A DNA stretch of 5,854 nucleotides, from positions 1 to 5,854 of the forward strand of contig JAGLYT010000107.1 of NCBI GenBank assembly GCA_023132075.1. The letters are read 5' to 3'. Below are positions 1 through 5,854 of the stretch, piece after piece (the first letter of the stretch is position 1; each line of letters begins with the position of its first letter). Below the pieces are notes generated by a model. It saw nothing but the letters and a program-made list of their open reading frames with translations, ran no database searches and had not been told where the DNA came from. A program made the translations under genes and the position numbers. The stretch is from a bacterium. GTDB lineage: Bacteria > CBDUZB01 > JAGLHV01.

Positions 1-87
1 ACTAAAATTTAAATCACAAAATTCCAAATCAAAAATTTTTAGGAAACAAATTGCGTAAATCTAAGAAGTTATAAAAAAGGAGACAAA

Positions 88-1692
88 ATGAAAAAACAAT
101 TGTTTCTCTCTTCAGACAGAAGAGTTTTTCCACGTATTGAAGTAGATTTACCTGTGGAGTTGAAAGTTAGGGATTCCTTGAATAATTCATCTTCAATTAT
201 CCCTGCAAAAGTCATAAATCTTAGTGAAAATGGGGCATCTCTTCTTTTAAGTGATAATTTACCTATTTTATCGATTGTTAGCCTCAAAATAAATTTACCA
301 TCTCCTTATTTTTCAATAGAGGCTCAATCACAAGTAGTAAGATGCAATTTTGAAAAAGATAAATTTCAGTGTGGGGTATCTTTTTCAGAGGGAGGAAATA
401 AATTTTCTGCATTTATGAATAATGCCTTATGTACAGATTCTTCCCTGGAGCGTAGAAAAGATAAACGGAGGAAAGCAGCAGTAGCAATTGAATTTACACC
501 CCGGAGAAAATTTGATCGTAGAACAAATATAATTCCAAAGGGAAAAGATAAAAATTACAAAAGAGAGTTTATTGATATGCGTAGAGATTGGCTGAGTAAA
601 AAAACAAATGCGGGGTTGTATCATATTGGTCAATATTCAGAACAAGCTGAAAATATGAAAGGAAACATAGAAAATCTAATTGGTGTTTGCCAAGTACCTC
701 TGGGTATTGCCGGTCCATTGAAAATTAATGGTCAATTTGCCAAAGGAGATTTCTATATCCCTTTAGCTACGACTGAAGGGACTTTAGTGAAGACTTACAG
801 TAGAGGGATGCATGTTCTTACTAAAGCCGGTGGTGTAAATGTGGCTGTCCTCACTGACCAAATACATATCTCTCCGGTTTTTATGGTAACTGGTATAAAA
901 GAAGCCAATCAATTTATATGCTGGATTAATAATAATTTTGTAAAAATTAAGTCAAAAGCAGAACAAACAACAAAACATGGAAAATTATTAAGTATTGAAC
1001 CAATCATAATGGGATGCAGGGTAGTTCTTAAATTTTCCTATTTTACTGAAGATGCTCAAGGATTGAACATGATAAATAAAGCTACAGATATTGCATGCAA
1101 ATTTATTTCGGAAGAGACCAATAAAAAATTTCTTCTTAGATCAAATTTTTCTTCTATAAAAAAAGTTTCTATGTATAACCTTTATAAAGGGCAAGGAAAA
1201 GCAATTTTTGCCGATGCAGTTATACCCGGAAGAGTCCTTAAAAGACTTTTACAGGTAACCCCTGAAGAAATGTGTAAATATTATTTTTCCGCTTTACTCT
1301 CAAGTGCTCACAGTGGGATGATAGGTATAACTGCTCACGCAAGTAATGGTATTACTGCTTTATATATCGCATGTGGTCAAGATGTAGCCGATGTATCTCA
1401 TTCTCATATAGGAATTATGACATATGAAATTAAGGAGTCTGAAAATCTTTATGTAAGTCTTTACCTTCCTAATTTGCTTGTTGGAACTGTTGGTGGTGGT
1501 ACTGGATTAGCAACGCCGCAGGAAAATCTTAAAATATTGGGATGTTATGGAACAGGAAAGGCGAAAAAATTGGCTGAAATTATTACTGCTGTTGCTCTTG
1601 CCGGAGAAATTACTTCTATGGCTGCATTAGTAAATGGAACTTATGTTGGGGCACATGAAAAATATGGAAGAAATATCCCTAACAAAATATAG
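88..1692 (+). CDS. PilZ domain - HMG-CoA reductase-like fusion protein
   Basis: This is a 534-residue soluble protein with two domains. Residues about 9-110 form a PilZ domain: the cyclic-di-GMP binding RxxxR motif is R12-VFP-R16, the (D/N)xSxxG motif is N44-LSEN-G49, and the usual late V-x-R and G-x-x-F elements follow (VVR at 83-85, G96). Residues 121-145 are an arginine-rich linker. Residues about 160-534 match the HMG-CoA reductase catalytic domain: ENLIG at 195, GIAGP at 206, ATTEG at 227, DAQGLNM at 322, GQD at 430, GTVGGGT at 466. Aligned by eye to human HMGR, the catalytic residues E559, K691, D767 and H866 correspond to E230, K358, D432 and H523, all present. The family reduces HMG-CoA to mevalonate with NAD(P)H. 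Several substrate-contact positions differ, so the exact substrate is uncertain. There is no membrane segment. The start is supported by AAGGAGA at 77-83. No convincing promoter is seen in the 87 bases upstream. The HD-GYP gene follows after 28 bases. Confidence 0.9.
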   Translation: MKKQLFLSSDRRVFPRIEVDLPVELKVRDSLNNSSSIIPAKVINLSENGASLLLSDNLPILSIVSLKINLPSPYFSIEAQSQVVRCNFEKDKFQCGVSFSEGGNKFSAFMNNALCTDSSLERRKDKRRKAAVAIEFTPRRKFDRRTNIIPKGKDKNYKREFIDMRRDWLSKKTNAGLYHIGQYSEQAENMKGNIENLIGVCQVPLGIAGPLKINGQFAKGDFYIPLATTEGTLVKTYSRGMHVLTKAGGVNVAVLTDQIHISPVFMVTGIKEANQFICWINNNFVKIKSKAEQTTKHGKLLSIEPIIMGCRVVLKFSYFTEDAQGLNMINKATDIACKFISEETNKKFLLRSNFSSIKKVSMYNLYKGQGKAIFADAVIPGRVLKRLLQVTPEEMCKYYFSALLSSAHSGMIGITAHASNGITALYIACGQDVADVSHSHIGIMTYEIKESENLYVSLYLPNLLVGTVGGGTGLATPQENLKILGCYGTGKAKKLAEIITAVALAGEITSMAALVNGTYVGAHEKYGRNIPNKI

Positions 1693-1720
1693 TTTTTAAC
1701 TTTAGAAAAAGGAAACAAAA

Positions 1721-3811
1721 ATGATAACTTCTTTTGTAACAATATGTGTGATAAGTTCTATTAGTAGTTTATTTTTCGGAATGCTTGTATACTTTAAAAA
1801 CACAAAAAATAAGATAAATATAACCTGGGGACTGATGAGTTTAAGTATAGCCTTTTGGAGTTTTGGATTGGGATTAATGGTTATCGCAAAAAGTGAAGGA
1901 GAAGCTCTTTTTTGGTTAAAAGGAATACATTATTTTGGAGCAATATTCATTCCTGCATTTTTCCTCCATTTTGTTCTTGCCTTTTTGAATATAGATAAAA
2001 TAAAGAAGAAAGTAATTATCTTTAGCTATTCTTTAGCCATAATCTTGCAGGTTTGTAACTTTACAGGGTTATTTGCAACGGTGAGTCGTAAAGGACCTTT
2101 TAATTATTACACAGAGCCAGGTATGTTTTATATAGTTTTTGTCATTATGTTTTTTGTTTGTGTAGTTTATGCTCATTATTTGTTATTTATTTTTTACAAA
2201 GATTCTTTTGGCCTTAGAAAAAAGCAGATTAAATATCAATTTTTGTCGATGCTGTTAGGTTTTGGTGGAGGCTCAACCACCTTTTTACTGGCTTTTAATA
2301 TTCCGATATTTCCATATGGAATGTATGTTGTTTTTCTCCATGTTCCTATTATGTCCTATGCCATTGTAGCTCATCGCTTGATGGGTATAGAAATTGTCAT
2401 GCAAAAAGCTACCAGGATTATTTTTTCTTTCCTTGTTTCTATTGGGGTTTATTTTGGCCTTTTTTACTTAGGGTATAATATGATAGCGCTTAATGTCTGG
2501 CAGGCCACTATTTTTGCTATTCTACCCTGTATGGTTTGTTTTAGTTTTTTTATCTGGAGGATGCAAAAGGTAATTTTTAAGAAGGAAGAGAGTTATCAGG
2601 ATGCCCTTATCCGTACTGCCGGGGAAATGGTTAAAATTAGGGATCCCTTGAAGTTAATAGGAGAGGTTGCAAATTCAATCTATAATATTATTGAGGCAAG
2701 GCAGATAAGTATATTTTTGTTGGACACTCAGACTAATGAATATGTGCTGCAAATAGCCAAAGGAAGGTCACCTTTGCAGGAGATAGGTTTTCGACTTAAA
2801 AAAAGAGTTCCTATAGTTAGTTGGTTTGATGAAACAGGTGATAAATTCTATAAAGAGGGATTGATTAGTGAAACGGAGAAGAATTTTTTACAATTAGATA
2901 TTGTAAAGGAGTGGTTGAATGAAGAGAGATTCTTGAATAGTGAGGAAAAAGTAGTAATGGCTTTAAAAGAAATAGAATCTCAAATGGGAATATTGAGGTC
3001 AAGTTTAATCATTCCAAGTCGTTATGAGCAAAGGATGCTTGGCTTTTTATGTTTGGGAGGAAGAGAAGGGGTTAAGTATACAAAGAGAGATGTTGAAGTT
3101 TTGAGTGGTTTTGCAGATGATGTTGCAATGAATATAAGAAATGCTTTTTTAATTCAGGACCTTCGTCAAAAAGTTCATGAAAAAGCAAAATTAAACAGGG
3201 ACCGGTATGATGCTTATCAGAGGTTAGAAACGATTTTCAAAGAGATTGTTTCCGCATTTGCAATGACTGTTAGTAAGATTGACCCTGATTATACTTATGA
3301 ACATGTAGAAAAGACTTCTAAATATGCTCAGAAATTGGTAGATGAATTACAACCAAAAGAGATAACGGAAAAAATTATTTCCAGGGATATGTTTTTTGCC
3401 GGAATACTTCTCCACGATATAGGAAAAATATTTATTCCAAAAAATATTTTAAATAAACCGGGCTCTTTAACTGATGAGGAATGGAAAATAATTAAGAGGC
3501 ATCCGGTAGATGGGTTTGAATTATTGAAAAACATAAAAGGGATGGAGATAAGTGCCGAAATAATCAGGCATCATCATGAGAGAATAGATGGAAAGGGTTA
3601 TCCGGATGGATTGAAAGGGGACCAGATTTCTATGGGGGCAAAGATCGTTTGTGTAGTTGATTCTTTTGAAGCAATGACTGCTGACCGTCCATACAGAAAA
3701 GCAAAACTAAAAGAAGAGGCAATAACACAACTTATAGAAAATAGTGGGACGCAGTTTGATCCTCAAGTAGTAAATGTTTTTGTGGAACTATGTGAAAAAG
3801 GAGAAATTTAA
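1721..3811 (+). CDS. Membrane sensor with 7TM-type N-terminus, GAF and HD-GYP phosphodiesterase domains
   Basis: This 696-residue protein is a predicted cyclic-di-GMP phosphodiesterase of the inner membrane. Residues 1-280 hold about nine hydrophobic segments (near 4-25, 36-56, 68-90, 97-119, 133-159, 172-192, 198-218, 231-251 and 258-278). The first seven resemble the 7TM sensor region found at the N-terminus of some histidine kinases. Residues about 300-475 look like a GAF domain of the kind found in PrsK-like proteins, and 475-505 is a charged, probably coiled-coil linker. Residues 505-696 are an HD-GYP domain with all hallmarks: H528, the H565-D566 pair followed by IGK, H594-P, HHHER at 617-621, DGKGYP at 623-628, and D647 followed by SFEAMT and DRPYR. 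All metal ligands appear to be present, so activity is expected. There is no HisKA, HATPase or GGDEF domain. AAAAGGAAA at 1706-1714 supports the start. The 28-base gap to the PilZ-reductase gene suggests co-transcription. The ligand sensed is unknown. Confidence 0.93.
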   Translation: MITSFVTICVISSISSLFFGMLVYFKNTKNKINITWGLMSLSIAFWSFGLGLMVIAKSEGEALFWLKGIHYFGAIFIPAFFLHFVLAFLNIDKIKKKVIIFSYSLAIILQVCNFTGLFATVSRKGPFNYYTEPGMFYIVFVIMFFVCVVYAHYLLFIFYKDSFGLRKKQIKYQFLSMLLGFGGGSTTFLLAFNIPIFPYGMYVVFLHVPIMSYAIVAHRLMGIEIVMQKATRIIFSFLVSIGVYFGLFYLGYNMIALNVWQATIFAILPCMVCFSFFIWRMQKVIFKKEESYQDALIRTAGEMVKIRDPLKLIGEVANSIYNIIEARQISIFLLDTQTNEYVLQIAKGRSPLQEIGFRLKKRVPIVSWFDETGDKFYKEGLISETEKNFLQLDIVKEWLNEERFLNSEEKVVMALKEIESQMGILRSSLIIPSRYEQRMLGFLCLGGREGVKYTKRDVEVLSGFADDVAMNIRNAFLIQDLRQKVHEKAKLNRDRYDAYQRLETIFKEIVSAFAMTVSKIDPDYTYEHVEKTSKYAQKLVDELQPKEITEKIISRDMFFAGILLHDIGKIFIPKNILNKPGSLTDEEWKIIKRHPVDGFELLKNIKGMEISAEIIRHHHERIDGKGYPDGLKGDQISMGAKIVCVVDSFEAMTADRPYRKAKLKEEAITQLIENSGTQFDPQVVNVFVELCEKGEI

Positions 3812-3843
3812 AAATAATAAGTATTTTTTAAAAAAATCAAATG

Positions 3844-3906
3844 GCTTACCGAAAATTCCTGTCAATTCTAAAAAACCGAAAAATTATTATTTAAAGTAAG
3901 CTTTTT
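3844..3906 (+). terminator. Weak inverted repeat with T-run after the HD-GYP gene
   Basis: GCTTAC (3844-3849) is complementary to GTAAGC (3896-3901), which is followed at once by five T residues. The stem is only 6 bp and the loop is 46 bases of AT-rich sequence, so this is a poor intrinsic terminator. It lies in the right place, 32 bases after the HD-GYP stop codon and before the tRNA promoter candidate. A 9-bp A/T inverted repeat (3812-3820 with 3884-3892) surrounds the left arm and could form an alternative fold. No better terminator is visible in this gap. Confidence 0.22.
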
Positions 3907-3930
3907 ATGAAAGCGTTGTTAGAGATATTC

Positions 3931-3959
3931 TTGACTTTTGAGTGTTTTTTTAGTAAGGT
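3931..3959 (+). promoter_or_regulatory. Candidate sigma-70-type promoter for the tRNA-Glu gene
   Basis: TTGACT at 3931-3936 matches the -35 consensus in five of six positions. With a 17-base spacer, TAAGGT at 3954-3959 could serve as a -10 box, although it matches in only three of six positions. The predicted start, near 3966, would give a leader of about 15 bases before the tRNA, a usual arrangement. The call rests on position and the -35 box. The weak -10 keeps confidence moderate. Confidence 0.45.
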
Positions 3960-3981
3960 ATTTCTGTATTTAAAATATCGG

Positions 3982-4059
3982 GGCGCCATCGTCTAGCCCG
4001 GTCCAGGACGTAGCCCTCTCAAGGCTAAGACACGGGTTCAAATCCCGTTGGCGCTACCA
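3982..4059 (+). tRNA. tRNA-Glu (anticodon CTC)
   Basis: A full cloverleaf can be drawn by hand. The acceptor stem is 3982-3988 with 4049-4055, the D arm begins GTCTAG (typical of tRNA-Glu), and the anticodon stem TAGCC/GGCTA (4011-4015 with 4023-4027) encloses the loop CTCTCAA. The anticodon CTC lies at 4018-4020 and reads GAG. The T arm is ACGGG, TTCAAAT, CCCGT. Discriminator A4056 is followed by an encoded CCA (4057-4059). The first acceptor pair, G3982 with T4055, is a G-U wobble rather than the usual G-C. This isoacceptor reads only GAG, so an AT-rich genome should carry a second tRNA-Glu (TTC) elsewhere. The FadL-like gene starts 34 bases downstream with no terminator seen between them. 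Confidence 0.95.
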
Positions 4060-4093
4060 GAACATAAAAAATAAGAATTGAAAAGGTGAAAAA

Positions 4094-5389
4094 ATGGTTA
4101 AAAAAAGAAGAAGAATTACTCTTCTTATGAGTGCTTTTTTGTTTATTCAGGCAGGTTTTTGTTGGGGTGGAGGATTTGAAGGGCCGGGATTAGGCATCAG
4201 AGCAAATTCTATGGGGGGTGCTTTTATTGCTATGGCGGATGATTGGACGGCCGGTTATTGGAATCCTGCAGGATTAGCTCAACTCGAAGGAACAGGAATG
4301 GGGATTGTGGTAGATTGTGTAACGGTAATAGGGAAAGACGGTAATTCTATCGCTAATGGCAGTATTTTAGATCCGAATTATCCTGACGAAAACCAGGGGG
4401 ATATTTTTTATCAGGTTCCGCCGGGTGTTGAACCATTGCAGTTTGATAAAAAGGATATTACAGTTATTTCTTATTTGCCGGGTATAGGGGTATACAAAGA
4501 GATTAAGGGATATTTCACTATAGAAGCGAGCATTTACGAGCCGATAGGCTATAGCTCTAAATGGAAAGATATGGTGGGAGGAGTAGACGGGGTAAATGCT
4601 TTTTACGAGGAAACTTTTTATACTGTGGTTTATAATACGTCTCTTGCCAGAAAAATGTCCTCTAAGTTATTACTGGGGGCGGGATTAAATATTCTTCAGG
4701 GAAAATGGGAAAAAGAAGCAAGAAAGACAACTTTAGATTACAATTGTAAGTCTGGGATGGATGGGGATGGGACCGGATACGAAGGAGTTTTTGGGTTTTT
4801 ATATTCTCTTCCATGGGACAAGATGAAATTAGGTGGTGTTTATAGAACCGGAAGTGAAATTTCCCTTGAGGGAAAGGGTTTTGTTGAAGATCTTCGATTA
4901 GGCATAGATGAACGGACAAATTATACACAAAAATTCAATTATCCGGCTACTTACGGAATAGGAATTATTGGTAATCCTTTGCGTAAACTTACGCTTAGTT
5001 TTGATTGGCAGGCTACTGATTGGACAAAAATAAAAAGGGATATAGATTTTGATAATGACAGCGGAGCCGCTTTTGTCGATTTTGATGAAAATTTAAAATG
5101 GGAAAAGACAGAACGGATTCGTATCGGCGGAGAATATAATTTTGATAAGAATTTTGCTGCAAGAATCGGCTTTTATACCGATCCTACACCTGTTCCTGAT
5201 GAACAGGTAAGCCTGACGAATGTTCTGGATGTAGATAGAAACAATATAACTTTTGGCGGTGGGTATAGTGAAAAAGATTGGCAGGTTGATATTGGATACA
5301 TTTATGGCTGGGGTAGTAAAACAATAAATGAAGTGAGATACAAAAAAGAAGTTGGTTCTTTTCAGGTTGCTTTTAGTTATTTGTTTTAA
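4094..5389 (+). CDS. OmpP1/FadL/TodX-family outer-membrane transport protein
   Basis: This 431-residue protein is a predicted outer-membrane beta-barrel channel for hydrophobic compounds such as long-chain fatty acids or hydrocarbons. Residues 1-25 form a signal peptide: a basic KKRRR start and then a hydrophobic core, with cleavage likely near residues 22-26. The mature N-terminus has the FadL-type pattern of a Gly/Ala-rich stretch (SMGGAFIAMADD at 39-50) followed by NPAGLA at 57-62, which forms the hatch/N-terminal plug in known members. Near the C-terminus, DPTPVPDE at 363-370 is a strong family signature, followed by DRNNITFGGGY and alternating hydrophobic strands. The chain ends in phenylalanine, as expected for the outer-membrane assembly signal. 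Length is normal for the family. AAAAGGTGA at 4081-4089 supports the ATG. The substrate cannot be told from sequence. The gene may share a transcript with the upstream tRNA-Glu and the downstream START-domain gene. Confidence 0.9.
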   Translation: MVKKRRRITLLMSAFLFIQAGFCWGGGFEGPGLGIRANSMGGAFIAMADDWTAGYWNPAGLAQLEGTGMGIVVDCVTVIGKDGNSIANGSILDPNYPDENQGDIFYQVPPGVEPLQFDKKDITVISYLPGIGVYKEIKGYFTIEASIYEPIGYSSKWKDMVGGVDGVNAFYEETFYTVVYNTSLARKMSSKLLLGAGLNILQGKWEKEARKTTLDYNCKSGMDGDGTGYEGVFGFLYSLPWDKMKLGGVYRTGSEISLEGKGFVEDLRLGIDERTNYTQKFNYPATYGIGIIGNPLRKLTLSFDWQATDWTKIKRDIDFDNDSGAAFVDFDENLKWEKTERIRIGGEYNFDKNFAARIGFYTDPTPVPDEQVSLTNVLDVDRNNITFGGGYSEKDWQVDIGYIYGWGSKTINEVRYKKEVGSFQVAFSYLF

Positions 5390-5437
5390 AGAGCAGTTAA
5401 AGATTTAAAAGATTGTTTCGTCCAGAAAAAAGGAACA

Positions 5438-5444
5438 AAAGGGA
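5438..5444 (+). promoter_or_regulatory. Ribosome binding site deciding the GTG start at 5450
   Basis: AAAGGGA at 5438-5444 lies 5 bases before a GTG codon. The reading frame stays open upstream to the stop codon of the FadL-like gene but holds no ATG, GTG or TTG there. This site and the match of the START domain to its usual N-terminus together fix the start at GTG 5450. Confidence 0.6.
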
Positions 5445-5449
5445 CAATA

Positions 5450-5854
5450 GTGACTTATACGGAAAGTTCAATCAGGATAAAAGGCGACATTAATACTGTA
5501 TTTAGTGTTTTTACCGATATGGAGAATTATCCTGAATTTGTTCCTTATTGCCGGGAAGCAAGAATAATTAAAGAAGAAACAGACGAAATAATAATTGTTG
5601 AAATGAAAATTAAAATAAACGGGATAACGAATAAAGAGAGAGCCAGGGTTTTTTTTTCAAAAAGCGATTTTTGTTTTAAAGCAGAACAATTAAAAGGAGT
5701 ATTAAAACAATTGAATTGGGTAGTTAAAATGAAACAGGTTTTTTCCGAAGTGGAAGTTGTTTCCAGGCATGATTTTGATTTGGGAATTCCTATAATTGGA
5801 AAATTAATAGAGCAATTAATAATAAAAAAATTTTTTATGGAAAAAACAGAAAAA
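5450..5854 (+). CDS. COQ10/RatA-like START-domain (SRPBCC) protein, 3' end cut by window
   Basis: The frame is open for 135 codons to the window edge, starting at GTG, so the C-terminus is missing. The N-terminus reads TYTESSIRIKGDINTVFSVF, followed by a D-x-E-x-YPEFVPYC block (residues 23-34). This is the signature of the coenzyme-Q-binding COQ10/RatA branch of the START/SRPBCC superfamily. The rest alternates beta strands and ends in a predicted long amphipathic helix (about 115-130), as in the helix-grip fold. Members are about 145-150 residues long, so only the last few residues should be missing. The fold binds hydrophobic ligands: quinones in COQ10, while RatA is linked to ribosome association. 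The exact role here is unknown. The gene begins 60 bases after the FadL-like stop, with no terminator visible, which suggests one transcript and perhaps a shared theme of lipid-like molecules. Confidence 0.8.
   Translation, partial: MTYTESSIRIKGDINTVFSVFTDMENYPEFVPYCREARIIKEETDEIIIVEMKIKINGITNKERARVFFSKSDFCFKAEQLKGVLKQLNWVVKMKQVFSEVEVVSRHDFDLGIPIIGKLIEQLIIKKFFMEKTEK

Noticed and set aside
1-60. Short A-rich near-repeats (AAATC at 11-15 and 26-30) and a loose TTCC...GGAA dyad
   Set aside because: The copies are too short and imperfect to separate from composition bias, and no unit repeats cleanly.
51-76. TTGCGT and TATAAA as a promoter for the PilZ-reductase gene
   Set aside because: The spacer is only 13 bases, too short for a sigma-70 promoter, and TATAAA-like strings are expected by chance in such AT-rich DNA.
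69-633. Minus-strand open frames at 69-287 and 427-633
   Set aside because: They lie inside the well-supported PilZ-reductase gene, have no recognisable domain, and the plus-strand protein is conserved across the same bases.
88-1692. A mevalonate-pathway gene cluster
   Set aside because: Only the reductase-like domain is present. No HMG-CoA synthase, mevalonate kinase or later enzymes occur in the window, and the substrate pocket is altered.
1721-3811. Histidine kinase, suggested by the 7TM and GAF input half
   Set aside because: No HisKA phospho-accepting histidine region or HATPase motifs exist. The C-terminal third is a clear HD-GYP domain.
3900-3914. Small hairpin GCTTT/AAAGC as an intrinsic terminator
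   Set aside because: The stem is five mostly A-T pairs and is not followed by a T-run.
3328-4928. Minus-strand open frames at 3328-3534 and 4662-4928
   Set aside because: They are antisense to the HD-GYP domain and the FadL-like gene, whose family motifs are intact there. Their translations look like no known family.

Overview
This is an AT-rich window from a Gram-negative bacterium. It has a predicted signal-peptide-bearing outer-membrane beta-barrel protein, and every gene is on the plus strand. The phylum cannot be fixed from the sequence alone. The mix of a bacterial HMG-CoA-reductase-like protein, a 7TM/GAF/HD-GYP sensor and a FadL-like porin would suit an uncultured lineage such as Omnitrophota, but that is only an impression.

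Layout. (1) 88-1692 encodes a soluble protein with an N-terminal PilZ domain (cyclic-di-GMP binding motifs intact) joined by an arginine-rich linker to a full-length HMG-CoA-reductase-type catalytic domain. (2) After 28 bases, 1721-3811 encodes a membrane-anchored sensor with about nine membrane segments, a GAF domain and a complete HD-GYP cyclic-di-GMP phosphodiesterase domain. (3) 3812-3981 is an AT-rich gap with a weak inverted repeat and a plausible promoter. It leads into a tRNA-Glu with anticodon CTC (3982-4059). (4) 4094-5389 encodes an OmpP1/FadL/TodX-family outer-membrane channel. (5) 5450 to the window end is the start of a COQ10/RatA-like START-domain (SRPBCC) protein, cut off by the window edge.

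How they may work together. Genes 1 and 2 look like one operon holding a predicted cyclic-di-GMP receptor and a predicted cyclic-di-GMP hydrolase. The receptor is fused directly to a reductase domain whose family makes mevalonate, the isoprenoid precursor. This suggests direct second-messenger control of a thioester reductase. The catalytic Glu/Lys/Asp/His set is kept, but several residues that hold the HMG moiety in the human enzyme are replaced, so the true substrate is open. The FadL-like porin and the START-domain protein both belong to families that handle hydrophobic molecules and may form a second unit. Any link between the two halves is inference. No other mevalonate-pathway gene and no diguanylate cyclase is present in the window.
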